A program made the position numbers and the translations under genes. DNA of 64,000 nucleotides from Calditrichota bacterium (GTDB lineage: Bacteria; Electryoneota; RPQS01), in the NCBI GenBank assembly GCA_020637395.1, contig JACJWA010000001.1, positions 186,001-250,000 on the forward strand, in the 5' to 3' direction. Each line of letters begins with the position of its first letter. Position 1 is the stretch's first letter. Shown here one piece after another: positions 18,607 to 26,797 of the stretch. The notes below the pieces were generated by a model, which did no database searches, was not told the origin of the DNA, and saw only the letters and a list, made by a program, of their open reading frames with translations.

Positions 18607-20643
18607 TCAACGTGGACAACAACTAACCTCACTGGGGCGAGCGCTTACCTCTATCGGATTTCGAATCTTCAATCCGTATTGACACCAAGCACGGTGAATC
18701 TTCTCGTTCGTAGGATTCTGAAGCCACTCTATTCCACGAGCATTGTATGACAAGAACTTGGCAAACTCGTCAATAGTGAGTACCGAAACTCCGGCATGAA
18801 AGGCATCCTTCAATAAATCTCTGTCATTTTCTGATCCCGCGTTATAGAGTACAGCAACGTCTGTTCGCTCTACTACGTCTTTCTGTGCGAGCGTACGCGT
18901 TACCATGTCTCGAAGAATGGATTCATCTGGAGTGATTCCATGAAAAATCACAATAACAAGGCTCCTTTGTCTATCTTCTAGCTCGGGAAGACTAACCCAA
19001 CTAGACTCAAAGCTGTAAGTGCTAGATGAATTGGGAACGTTCGCACTGACATGCTCAAGCGCTCCACTTCTTACCCCATTATTTTTGTATGACTTCAATA
19101 GACGAGTAAGTTCTTTTCGCAGCTGAAACCAGGGAACACTTTTCAAATGCGGAAACAGAATCACTTCCCTAATCGAGTCTTGATCCGTGAGCAGCATCGT
19201 CAGGCGATCAATGCCGATGCCCATGCCGCCGGTGGGGGGCATGCCGTATTCCAACGCGTTCAGGAAATCGTCGTCAATCGGCTGCGTCTCTTCGTCCCCG
19301 GCTTCCTTCAGGCGGCGCTGCGCTTCGAAACGCTCGCGCTGATCAATAGGGTCATTCAACTCGGAGAACGCATTGCCCAACTCGAAGCCCAACGCGAACG
19401 GCTGAAAGCGTTCGACCAGGCGCGGATCGCTGCGGTGCTTCTTGGCCAGCGGCGACAGCGAGAGCGGGTAGTCATAGATAAACGTCGGTTCGACGAGCTT
19501 GGGCCGCACGAGCGTTTTCATCATCTCGTCGAGAATCTTCCCTTCGCCCATCTCGCGCGTGATCTCCACGTCATGCGCCTTCGCAATCCCTCCAAGTTCG
19601 TCAAGCGGAAGTCCCAGCAGGTCCTTGCCCGTCGCTTCTTTCAACAAATCGAAGAAGCGCACGCGGCGAAACGGGTGGATGAAATCCACTGTCTTGCCTT
19701 GATACGAGACTTTCGTGGTTCCCAGCGCGCGCTCGGCAACATGTCTGAACATCTCCTCAGAGAGGTCCATGATCTTCTCGAAATCCGCGAAGGCTTCGTA
19801 GAATTCGAGCATCGTGAATTCGGGATTGTGAAAGCGGTCCATGCCCTCGTTGCGAAAATCTTTGCAGATCTCATAGACTTTCTCGAAACCGCCGACGAGC
19901 AGCCGTTTCAGATAGAGCTCATCCGCGATGCGCAGATAGAACGTGCGGTCGAGCGCGTTGTAGTGCGTCATGAAGGGTCGCGCCAGCGCGCCGCCGTAGA
20001 GCGGCTGCAGCGCGGGAGTCTCCACTTCAAGATAGCCACGCTGATCGAGAAACTCGCGCACGGCAGTAATGATTCTTGCCCGCGTGCGAAAAATCTCCCG
20101 GTTGTCAGGATTCACGGCCAGATCAATGTAGCGCTGGCGATAGCGCGATTCCTTGTCCGTAAACGCATCGAAGACTTCATCGCCCTGCTGTTTCACCACA
20201 GGCAGCGGGCGCACGCTCTTCGAGAGCATAACGACTTCATTGGCGCGCAGCGATTTCTCGCCCGTCTTCGTCACAAACGCAGTACCGCGCACGCCAATCC
20301 AATCCGAGATGTCATAGTGCTTGAACAGCGCGAAAGCCTCTTCGCCAATCTTGTCGCGCTGCACATAAACTTGAATCAAACCGAATTCGTCGCGCACGTG
20401 ACAAAATGCCGCCTTGCCCATGATGCGCACGGACGCAATGCGTCCCGCGATGGCAAACTCGGGCCCCGCGTGCTCCTCATTTTCCTGCACTTCGTCGAAC
20501 TTGGCGAGGAGTTCAGGAATATGAATTGTCTTCTCGAATGAATAAGGATAAGGATTGACGCCATGCGCGCGCAGCGTGTCCAGCTTCTCGCGGCGCAATC
20601 TTAAGAGGTCGGAAAGTTCTTGTGTTTCGTTGTGTTCGGACAT
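18607..20643 (-). CDS. lysS: Lysyl-tRNA synthetase (class II) with an unusual C-terminal extension
   Basis: Attaches lysine to tRNA-Lys in the cytoplasm. The anticodon-binding OB domain spans about 60-145. The class II catalytic core has motif 1 (TRARIITAVREFL to VETP, about 187-210), motif 2 (FRNEGMDRFHNPEFTMLE, 263-280) and motif 3 (GMGIGIDRLTMLLT, 473-486). A normal LysRS ends at IREVILFPHLK, here residues 491-501. The frame then stays open for about 177 more residues, including SLVIVIFHGITPDESILRDM and AVLYNAGSENDRDLLKDAF, in which I recognise no domain. That stretch (18607-19140) is AT-richer than the core. The core is certain; the tail may be a fusion caused by insertion. Confidence 0.95.
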   Translation of the reverse strand: MSEHNETQELSDLLRLRREKLDTLRAHGVNPYPYSFEKTIHIPELLAKFDEVQENEEHAGPEFAIAGRIASVRIMGKAAFCHVRDEFGLIQVYVQRDKIGEEAFALFKHYDISDWIGVRGTAFVTKTGEKSLRANEVVMLSKSVRPLPVVKQQGDEVFDAFTDKESRYRQRYIDLAVNPDNREIFRTRARIITAVREFLDQRGYLEVETPALQPLYGGALARPFMTHYNALDRTFYLRIADELYLKRLLVGGFEKVYEICKDFRNEGMDRFHNPEFTMLEFYEAFADFEKIMDLSEEMFRHVAERALGTTKVSYQGKTVDFIHPFRRVRFFDLLKEATGKDLLGLPLDELGGIAKAHDVEITREMGEGKILDEMMKTLVRPKLVEPTFIYDYPLSLSPLAKKHRSDPRLVERFQPFALGFELGNAFSELNDPIDQRERFEAQRRLKEAGDEETQPIDDDFLNALEYGMPPTGGMGIGIDRLTMLLTDQDSIREVILFPHLKSVPWFQLRKELTRLLKSYKNNGVRSGALEHVSANVPNSSSTYSFESSWVSLPELEDRQRSLVIVIFHGITPDESILRDMVTRTLAQKDVVERTDVAVLYNAGSENDRDLLKDAFHAGVSVLTIDEFAKFLSYNARGIEWLQNPTNEKIHRAWCQYGLKIRNPIEVSARPSEVSCCPR

Positions 20644-20699
20644 GTGTGCGGGGCTTGCTCGTCAACCGGAGAGGTTTAGCAAGGGAGAGTTTCTGTGAC

Positions 20700-21938
20700 T
20701 CAGCCTTGCGAGGCTCCCTGTGACACCGTTGAAGTTCGGGAAAAGAAAAGCTGATGGGCGGCCCATGCCGCAAGCAGGAAAAAGATCGGAAGCAGCGGCT
20801 GATTGAATCGAAAATAGGCTACCGAAATCGCGTGAATCGCCGTCTGATAGAAAAACAAAAGAACAAGGGTCAGCAGCGGCCACGACTTCCAGCCGCGAAA
20901 CTTGAGAAAAGCCGTGAAGAACAGCAGCAGCAGAGCACCCATGAACGCGGCCACCGCCCGACTCGCCGACGACGCACGCCTGCCATAGCCGACATTTCCC
21001 CACAACCGCGCAACGCGCAGCATACTCAGAGCCGCAAACCGACCGGTATGAGCTTTGATGATCTTCATCGCTTCCGACTTGCACAGAGAATCAATCTGCA
21101 CATCCGATCGCTCGAGCGGCGCGTTCTCACCCCATCCCTTGGACGCGCACAGCGAACGGATTGCCGGAAGAAAATTCGGCGTGGTGTTCCAGTCGTTTTC
21201 GCCGAGTCGCGAATTGAACGCGTAGATATTCTGAAACCCGAAGGTCGAAAGCACCGGAGATCCAAGCGTCCGCTGATTGCGCACAAGCCACGGAGTCAAT
21301 GCCAGAAGAAACACCGCGAACAGAATGAGCGGCCTTCTCCATTCGCCGCTCTTGTGAATCGCGATCCACACCGCCAAGATTGCCACAAAATACGAGAACG
21401 TCGGGCGAGTCAGCACCACCAGTCCCCAGAGCAATCCGCACAGCGCAGCAATCCCTGCTCCGCGCAAACGCAAGGTCAGCGCAATCGCGGCAAGCAGCAA
21501 AATCTGATAGAGCGATTCCGTCATCACATACGCCGGCTGCTGCACCAGAGGCGGAAACACTGCCGCAAGAGTCGCAGCCGCAACAATCGTCGAGGACGCA
21601 AGTCCAAGGGACGCGCCAATCGGACCGAGCAAAAGCAGCGAACCGCCGTCCAAAACCGCCTGCACGTAGCTAACAGTTCGAAAATCGCCGCCCAGCGAGT
21701 ACACTCCGGCCACAAACACTGGATAGACCGGCGTGCGCTCCGCCGACGGGCGCTGCTGATAGATGAAATCACCCTGCTCAATCAGATTGTGGGCAAGCCG
21801 GTCATATCCCGGCGCGTCAGAAACCGCATCCAGCGGAGGCTGCGCGACGAAAATGAAGGCGAGTCGCAAAGCGATTGCGCCAAGAGCAACAACTTGCAAT
21901 GCACGGCGATGCTCGAAAAATTGCAGAAGTTGCTTCAT
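20700..21938 (-). CDS. Membrane glycosyltransferase-like protein (GT-C type)
   Basis: A 412-residue polytopic protein with about ten helices. The first helix is followed by an acidic periplasmic loop (AVSDAPGYDRLAHNLIEQGD) and SAERTPVYP, which resembles the substrate loop of GT39/PMT-like enzymes. A later loop holds ESLYQ and a long periplasmic stretch with two Cys (RSLCASKG, IDSLCKSE). It is 56 bases from lysS and 47 bases from the DUF5916 gene, all on the minus strand. A lipid-linked sugar transferase is the best guess; donor and acceptor are unknown. Confidence 0.75.
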   Translation of the reverse strand: MKQLLQFFEHRRALQVVALGAIALRLAFIFVAQPPLDAVSDAPGYDRLAHNLIEQGDFIYQQRPSAERTPVYPVFVAGVYSLGGDFRTVSYVQAVLDGGSLLLLGPIGASLGLASSTIVAAATLAAVFPPLVQQPAYVMTESLYQILLLAAIALTLRLRGAGIAALCGLLWGLVVLTRPTFSYFVAILAVWIAIHKSGEWRRPLILFAVFLLALTPWLVRNQRTLGSPVLSTFGFQNIYAFNSRLGENDWNTTPNFLPAIRSLCASKGWGENAPLERSDVQIDSLCKSEAMKIIKAHTGRFAALSMLRVARLWGNVGYGRRASSASRAVAAFMGALLLLFFTAFLKFRGWKSWPLLTLVLLFFYQTAIHAISVAYFRFNQPLLPIFFLLAAWAAHQLFFSRTSTVSQGASQG

Positions 21939-21985
21939 GAAGTGCGAGATAGGTCAGGGAATCGCAGACGACTCCGTCAACATAT

Positions 21986-24193
21986 TTACGGGACCGTGAA
22001 AAAGTAAGTCAACTTGGCGCGCAGCGTGCGCTCGCCGGGTGCGCTCACATCAAGAGGATCCGCATCGCGCCCCGTTTCATCATACACCAGATAGAACCAG
22101 CTTCCCGGACTCCAGTTGTAGGACATGAGCAAATTCGCGAAGAGCAATCCCTTGTCCCCGAAATAGCTCTCTTCAATCCATTGAAAGGTGCTGCGGAACG
22201 TCAGATGCAGAGACGGTGACCAACTTACTTTGAAAATCCAGTTGCGAAAGTCCGCCGTTTCATCATTGAAGTCGCGAGCGTTCCACACCTGCGTCCAATC
22301 CATCTCAAGCGCGGTTTCAATATTGGATCTCGGTCGCCAGGATGTCTCCGGCTCAAAACTGAACGCGTTTCCGTCACGGAATGTGCGATAGCGCCCGTCA
22401 AAACCATATCTCAGCGGCTTTGTGCTGTCGTTCCACAGCCACAGCCAATGCCAGTAATAGCGATAGAATTCGTGATTGAACGTGCCGTAGTTGTCGCGAA
22501 ACTCGCCGCCCGTCGGTCCCTGATACACGCGGCGGAAATCCGTTCCCCATTCCATGCCGCCGCCGAAATCCCAGTTGCTGCGCGTCGTCGTGAAGACGTT
22601 GAAATTTCCATATCCTTCCGCGGCCTTGCCGTCCGACAACGTGGCATAGAACTGATTGATGTCAAACCCAACATTGCGCAGAATCGTTCCGTCCAGATAG
22701 TAGTTGTCCCCCATCCACCATGACTGACGGATCGCGTTGGTCGCATCGCCCCAACCAAGATCGTTGTTGTCAAAGTCCTTCCCGCGAAATCCGACCGCGA
22801 AATCACTGCGCACTGGACCAAAATCACGCAAATAGGATCCGCGCGCTTCGATCGGCTGCTCGTCGCGCACCTTGTCCACGCGCCACCAGTGCTGTTCCGG
22901 ATAGCCGCTCCGTTCTACACCGGCGAGCCAGAACCACAAACGATCCCGTTCGCGAAATCTGAAGCGCGCATCAATACCCGCCGTCGCAGCAGAGTACCCG
23001 GTCTGATTCAAAAACGTCCACGTCACGCCGATGCGGTGGCGCTTCCTAAAGTCCAATGACGCGCGGCCAAATGTCGCATCCTGAAGCTTCACGCGCAGCG
23101 TGTCGCCCGAGTCTTGGTAGGCAAATCGGTTCTTTCCGCCGAACGCGCTGAGCTTGAAGTCCCCGTGCTGAACATTCACGCGCGCCCCGTAGTCCGGGTC
23201 CGTCACGCGCCGCGTATAGACAAACGTGTACGGCGTCTCTTCAAAGTACTCCTTGTTCTCGAGAAAGAACGGACGCTTCTCCGAAAGAAACACCGGGTAA
23301 TCCGTCAAATTGATCTGCGCTTCGTCCACGTCCACCTGAGCGAAGTCCGGCTGATAGGCGCCGTCAATACTCAGCGCGGCAGAAGGGACATACTTCACCG
23401 TCAGACCGAGATTCTCCCACTCATTCTCGGATCGGAAGTCCTTCGGGTTTCCCAACGAATCCAGCGGTGCATCCCAACGGCCCACCGCATGCGGAAGTAT
23501 CTCCACATGCGCGGAAGGCGCAATGTTGTCCAGACCCTTCAATGTGCCAATTTGGGACGCGCGCCAGCCGACTTCAGGATCTACAGGCGGCCAGAAATTC
23601 GCTTCGTTCTTACGAAAGATCTTGCGCGCAAAGGCAATGCCCCAGCCGTCCTCGCGAGTCCCGCCGTGCCGCAAGATCTGAAACGGAATGCGAATCTCGC
23701 AGCTCCAGCCGCTGTCCGTTCTGGCAACCGCGGACTCCCAAACCGCATCCCACGAATTCGAAAGATTGTTCTCGCTGAAAAACGTCCCCTCCGCCTGCAC
23801 GCCCGCCGCCGTCACCGTGAACCAATATCCCGAACGGCGATCATGAAACGTGTCGAGATACAGATCAAGAAAGTCCGAATTGGAGTCGTTGTCCCGCCGC
23901 TGAATCTGCCCGCGAATGCTGTCCGGCGCCGTGTCGTAAAGCATGTACGCCAAATACAGCGCCTTCTCATCGTACAGCACGAACACTTCAGACTTCTGCG
24001 TCGCCGGAGCCGGGTAGCCCGGTTCACGTTGAATGAAATCCTCCGCTTTTCCGCCGGCAAGCCACGCGCTTTCAATTCGACCATCCAGACTCAGAGTCGT
24101 CGCCGTTCTCTGCGCCGTCACCTCATATCCGTCCGCATCCGCCCAAGCAAACTGACACCAAGAAAGTATTCCGACAATTGCCGCAAAAATCAT
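21986..24193 (-). CDS. DUF5916 outer-membrane protein with N-terminal CBM9-like domain
   Basis: The start at 24193 is chosen for the signal peptide (MIFAAIVGILSWCQFAWA) and the GGGGA-type ribosome site; the open frame upstream is not secretory. Residues about 25-220 form a carbohydrate-binding family 9-like sandwich (LDGRIESAWLAGGKAEDF, then VLYDEKALYLAYMLYD). From about residue 230 the DUF5916 region runs to the end, rich in Trp, Tyr and amphipathic strands. It includes VDEAQINLTDYPVFLSEKRP and FFLENKEYF, both typical of the family, and probably forms a barrel. Length 735 is usual. Function in these bacteria is not established. Confidence 0.88.
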   Translation of the reverse strand: MIFAAIVGILSWCQFAWADADGYEVTAQRTATTLSLDGRIESAWLAGGKAEDFIQREPGYPAPATQKSEVFVLYDEKALYLAYMLYDTAPDSIRGQIQRRDNDSNSDFLDLYLDTFHDRRSGYWFTVTAAGVQAEGTFFSENNLSNSWDAVWESAVARTDSGWSCEIRIPFQILRHGGTREDGWGIAFARKIFRKNEANFWPPVDPEVGWRASQIGTLKGLDNIAPSAHVEILPHAVGRWDAPLDSLGNPKDFRSENEWENLGLTVKYVPSAALSIDGAYQPDFAQVDVDEAQINLTDYPVFLSEKRPFFLENKEYFEETPYTFVYTRRVTDPDYGARVNVQHGDFKLSAFGGKNRFAYQDSGDTLRVKLQDATFGRASLDFRKRHRIGVTWTFLNQTGYSAATAGIDARFRFRERDRLWFWLAGVERSGYPEQHWWRVDKVRDEQPIEARGSYLRDFGPVRSDFAVGFRGKDFDNNDLGWGDATNAIRQSWWMGDNYYLDGTILRNVGFDINQFYATLSDGKAAEGYGNFNVFTTTRSNWDFGGGMEWGTDFRRVYQGPTGGEFRDNYGTFNHEFYRYYWHWLWLWNDSTKPLRYGFDGRYRTFRDGNAFSFEPETSWRPRSNIETALEMDWTQVWNARDFNDETADFRNWIFKVSWSPSLHLTFRSTFQWIEESYFGDKGLLFANLLMSYNWSPGSWFYLVYDETGRDADPLDVSAPGERTLRAKLTYFFTVP

Positions 24194-24309
24194 CCTGTTC
24201 CCCTTTTCTGAAAGTCTGTCCCAACCCTCTGACCTCGGGTTGCTAAGAGATTCAGAGCAGGCAATCCAGCATTTTGTGACAGCGGGATACTGATTTTCTC
24301 GAAAAATAC

Positions 24310-25086
24310 TCAGTCCTGTTCCGCAGTCCGTCGCGAAATCGCCGTGACCCAATCGCGCGGTGCAAACCGCGTCCCCAGGGCCAAGAGCTTGTTGACCAGT
24401 CCGGGAACGACCACCGAGCGATTCGCCAGCATCCCGCGATACCCCTCCTGCGCCACGCTCTCGGCGGACGTGGCGGCCAGACGGAACAGTCCGGTCAGGC
24501 GATTGCCCGCGCGAGCCTGAAACTCCGTCGGCGTCGGACCCGGACAAAGACAAGTAACCGTCACGCCCGTCCCCCGATGCTCATTTCGCAGTGCTTCCGA
24601 GAGGCTCAAGACGTAGCTCTTGCTCGCATAATACACCGCCATCAGCGGACCCGGTTGAAACGCCGCCGTCGAAGCGACGTTCAGGATGCGCCCGAAGCGA
24701 CGCTCTCGCATCTGGCGCGCAAAGTGCCAACTTAACACCGTCAACGTACCGCAATTCAGTTCGAGCATTGCAAGCTGCTCATCAAGGGACAGCTCCGCAA
24801 ACTTGCCAAGCAGCCCGAAGCCTGCATTGTTCACAAGAAATCCGACCTGATGACCGTCGCGTGAAATGTGCTCGCAAAGCTCCTGCGCCGCACCGCGCTC
24901 GCTCAAATCCCGCGCATAGCAGCGCACGTCCACACCATACTCGCGGCGAAGATCTTCTGCGACCTCGCTAAGCCGGGCTTCCCCGCGCGCCACGAGAATA
25001 AGCGGAATCTTGTCCCGAGCAAAAAGCTTCGCAAGTTCCAATCCGATGCCGCTCGATGCACCGGTGATCAGCGCAAACTCACTCAT
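24310..25086 (-). CDS. Short-chain dehydrogenase/reductase
   Basis: NAD(P)-dependent oxidoreductase with a single Rossmann domain, 258 residues. The cofactor loop TGASSGIG is at residues 8-15, the NNAG motif is near 88, the catalytic Ser is in NVASTAAF, and the YxxxK pair is in VYYASKSY. An Arg after the second strand (VARGEAR) favours NADPH. It resembles the DltE/YqjQ-like SDR group. The ATG overlaps the upstream GNAT gene by 8 bases. The substrate is unknown. Confidence 0.93.
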   Translation of the reverse strand: MSEFALITGASSGIGLELAKLFARDKIPLILVARGEARLSEVAEDLRREYGVDVRCYARDLSERGAAQELCEHISRDGHQVGFLVNNAGFGLLGKFAELSLDEQLAMLELNCGTLTVLSWHFARQMRERRFGRILNVASTAAFQPGPLMAVYYASKSYVLSLSEALRNEHRGTGVTVTCLCPGPTPTEFQARAGNRLTGLFRLAATSAESVAQEGYRGMLANRSVVVPGLVNKLLALGTRFAPRDWVTAISRRTAEQD

Positions 25087-25633
25087 TGAACTCTATCAGC
25101 TCCGCGACCTGAGGAAACGGCTTAACCGGTTCCGGTGACACCGGAACAGGGTCCCTCAACAGAAATTGCCAGAACTCCACGTCGTGCCATTCGCCGAACT
25201 TGAACCCCGAATAGGGAATACATCCCACGGCCTTGAATCCCATGTGCCGATGGAACTCCGCGCTCGGCGAGCCCGAGCGAATCCCGCCAACCACGGAGAT
25301 CATGTGCATCGCGCGCAAACACTCAAAGAGTTTCTGATAGAGCCGCTTGCCGATGCCCTTGCCCTGCGCGCGTTCGTCGAGATAGATCGCCGATTCGCAG
25401 ATCCAGTCGTATGCCGCGCGCTCCCGATAGCGCGTCGCGTACACAAACCCCAAAATCTCGTTCCGATCTTGCCACACCAGATACGGATAGGTTCTGGAGA
25501 TCTTTTCAATCCGCGCCGCGAATTCCGCGACAGTGGGCGTCACCAATTCAAAACTGATCGCGGTGCGCTCGATGATCGGAGCATAAATGCGCAAACACGC
25601 GTCCGCATCAGCAGGTGTGGCGAGGCGAATCAC
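25079..25633 (-). CDS. GNAT N-acetyltransferase, phosphinothricin-acetyltransferase-like
   Basis: Acetyl-CoA-dependent N-acetyltransferase, 184 residues. It opens with IRLATPADADACLRIYAP and has the PAT-type IERTAISFELVTPT segment. The acetyl-CoA loop is ERAQGKGIGKRLYQKL (R/Q-x-x-G-x-G/A), and EFHRHMGFKAVG gives the C-terminal motif. Family members acetylate phosphinothricin, methionine derivatives or similar amines. It overlaps alr by 4 bases upstream and the SDR by 8 bases downstream. The true substrate cannot be assigned. Confidence 0.92.
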   Translation of the reverse strand: MIRLATPADADACLRIYAPIIERTAISFELVTPTVAEFAARIEKISRTYPYLVWQDRNEILGFVYATRYRERAAYDWICESAIYLDERAQGKGIGKRLYQKLFECLRAMHMISVVGGIRSGSPSAEFHRHMGFKAVGCIPYSGFKFGEWHDVEFWQFLLRDPVPVSPEPVKPFPQVAELIEFNE

Positions 25634-26790
25634 ACAAAAATCCTCGGCACTCTGCCCGTCAGGTAGATCGGCAGCTCATACGGAATGAATCCGCCCGCCT
25701 GACACAGTTCCCACAAGGAAATCTCTTCGTCGCCCTGCCTGCCCCACAACACAACTTCCGAACCGATTGCGTGTTGATCCTGCCCGAGATTCACCATGAA
25801 TTGATCCATGCACACCGTGCCGACGATCGGATAGCGCTTGCCGCCGATCAACACGTGCGCCTTGTTCGAGAGCAGACGCGGATAGCCGTCCCCGTAGCCC
25901 ACCGGCACCGTCGCAATCCACACATTCTCCGGCGCCGTCCAGCGCAAATTGTAGCTCACGCCTTCGCCTTTGCGCACACCTTTGACATACACAATCTCAC
26001 TCACCAACTGGTGCGCACCGACGAGCGGAAACTGAGTCTGAAGTTCCGGCGACGCATGCTGGCCATAAAGCCCAAGCCCGGGACGGATCATATCAAGTTG
26101 AGCCTGCGGAAAACGAATTGCCCCGGCGGAATTCGCAAGATGATAGCTGACGTCCCGAAATCCAATCTCCGCGGCCAATTCACGGATGTGTGTAAAGCGC
26201 TCCATCTGCAGCAGCGCAAATGCCGCATCCGCTTCTTCCGCCGTCGCCAGATGCGAGTAAATCCCCGCGACCTTCACATGCTTGGACCGGAAAGCCGCGC
26301 GCAGCAGCGTCTCCGCCGTGCGAAAATTCTGGCCGATCCGGTTCATGCCCGTGTCGAATTTCAAGTGCACGCGCGCGATCTTGCCCGAGCTCTCCGCTTC
26401 CCGCTCAATCGCTTCGAGCTTGAACACAGAACTCGCGGTCAAATCAAGATCATGCTCCAGGAACAGATCAATCTGCGATCCGACGATGCCTCCCAACACC
26501 AGAATTCGCCCGCGAATGCCCGATTGCCGAAGCTTGATTCCTTCTTCGACAAACCCGACTCCCAGATATTCCGCACGCAGATCGCTGAAGAGCCGCGCAC
26601 AATGCAGGAGTCCGTGCCCGTAGGCGTCCGCCTTCACCACCGCCATGATCTGCGATTCCGGCGCAAGCCTCCGAAATCGCGAAAAATTCTCCGCAATCGC
26701 CGCGCTGCTGATGCGCGCAAACGTCGGACGATGCGCTCGCGCATCGTCCGATGTCAATACCGTGGGAAGTGTGACCGTGTGCGGTGTCAC
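25630..26790 (-). CDS. alr: Alanine racemase
   Basis: PLP enzyme that converts L-alanine to D-alanine for peptidoglycan, cytoplasmic. The PLP lysine is K53 in VVKADAYGHG, and the second catalytic base is Y280 in GEGVSYNLRW. The barrel-to-beta-domain region contains HLANSAGAIRF and MIRPGLGLYG, with GYGDGYPR and VGTVCMDQFMVNL after it. Length 386 is typical. It sits 7 bases after the subtilase gene and overlaps the GNAT by 4. With dapA, dapB and aspartokinase in the same minus-strand run, it suggests wall-precursor synthesis is concentrated here. Confidence 0.97.
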   Translation of the reverse strand: MTPHTVTLPTVLTSDDARAHRPTFARISSAAIAENFSRFRRLAPESQIMAVVKADAYGHGLLHCARLFSDLRAEYLGVGFVEEGIKLRQSGIRGRILVLGGIVGSQIDLFLEHDLDLTASSVFKLEAIEREAESSGKIARVHLKFDTGMNRIGQNFRTAETLLRAAFRSKHVKVAGIYSHLATAEEADAAFALLQMERFTHIRELAAEIGFRDVSYHLANSAGAIRFPQAQLDMIRPGLGLYGQHASPELQTQFPLVGAHQLVSEIVYVKGVRKGEGVSYNLRWTAPENVWIATVPVGYGDGYPRLLSNKAHVLIGGKRYPIVGTVCMDQFMVNLGQDQHAIGSEVVLWGRQGDEEISLWELCQAGGFIPYELPIYLTGRVPRIFV

Positions 26791-26797
26791 GCGACCT

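Noticed and set aside
19147..20541. A 464-codon open frame antisense to lysS
   Set aside because: It mirrors the LysRS core exactly and has no recognisable domain.
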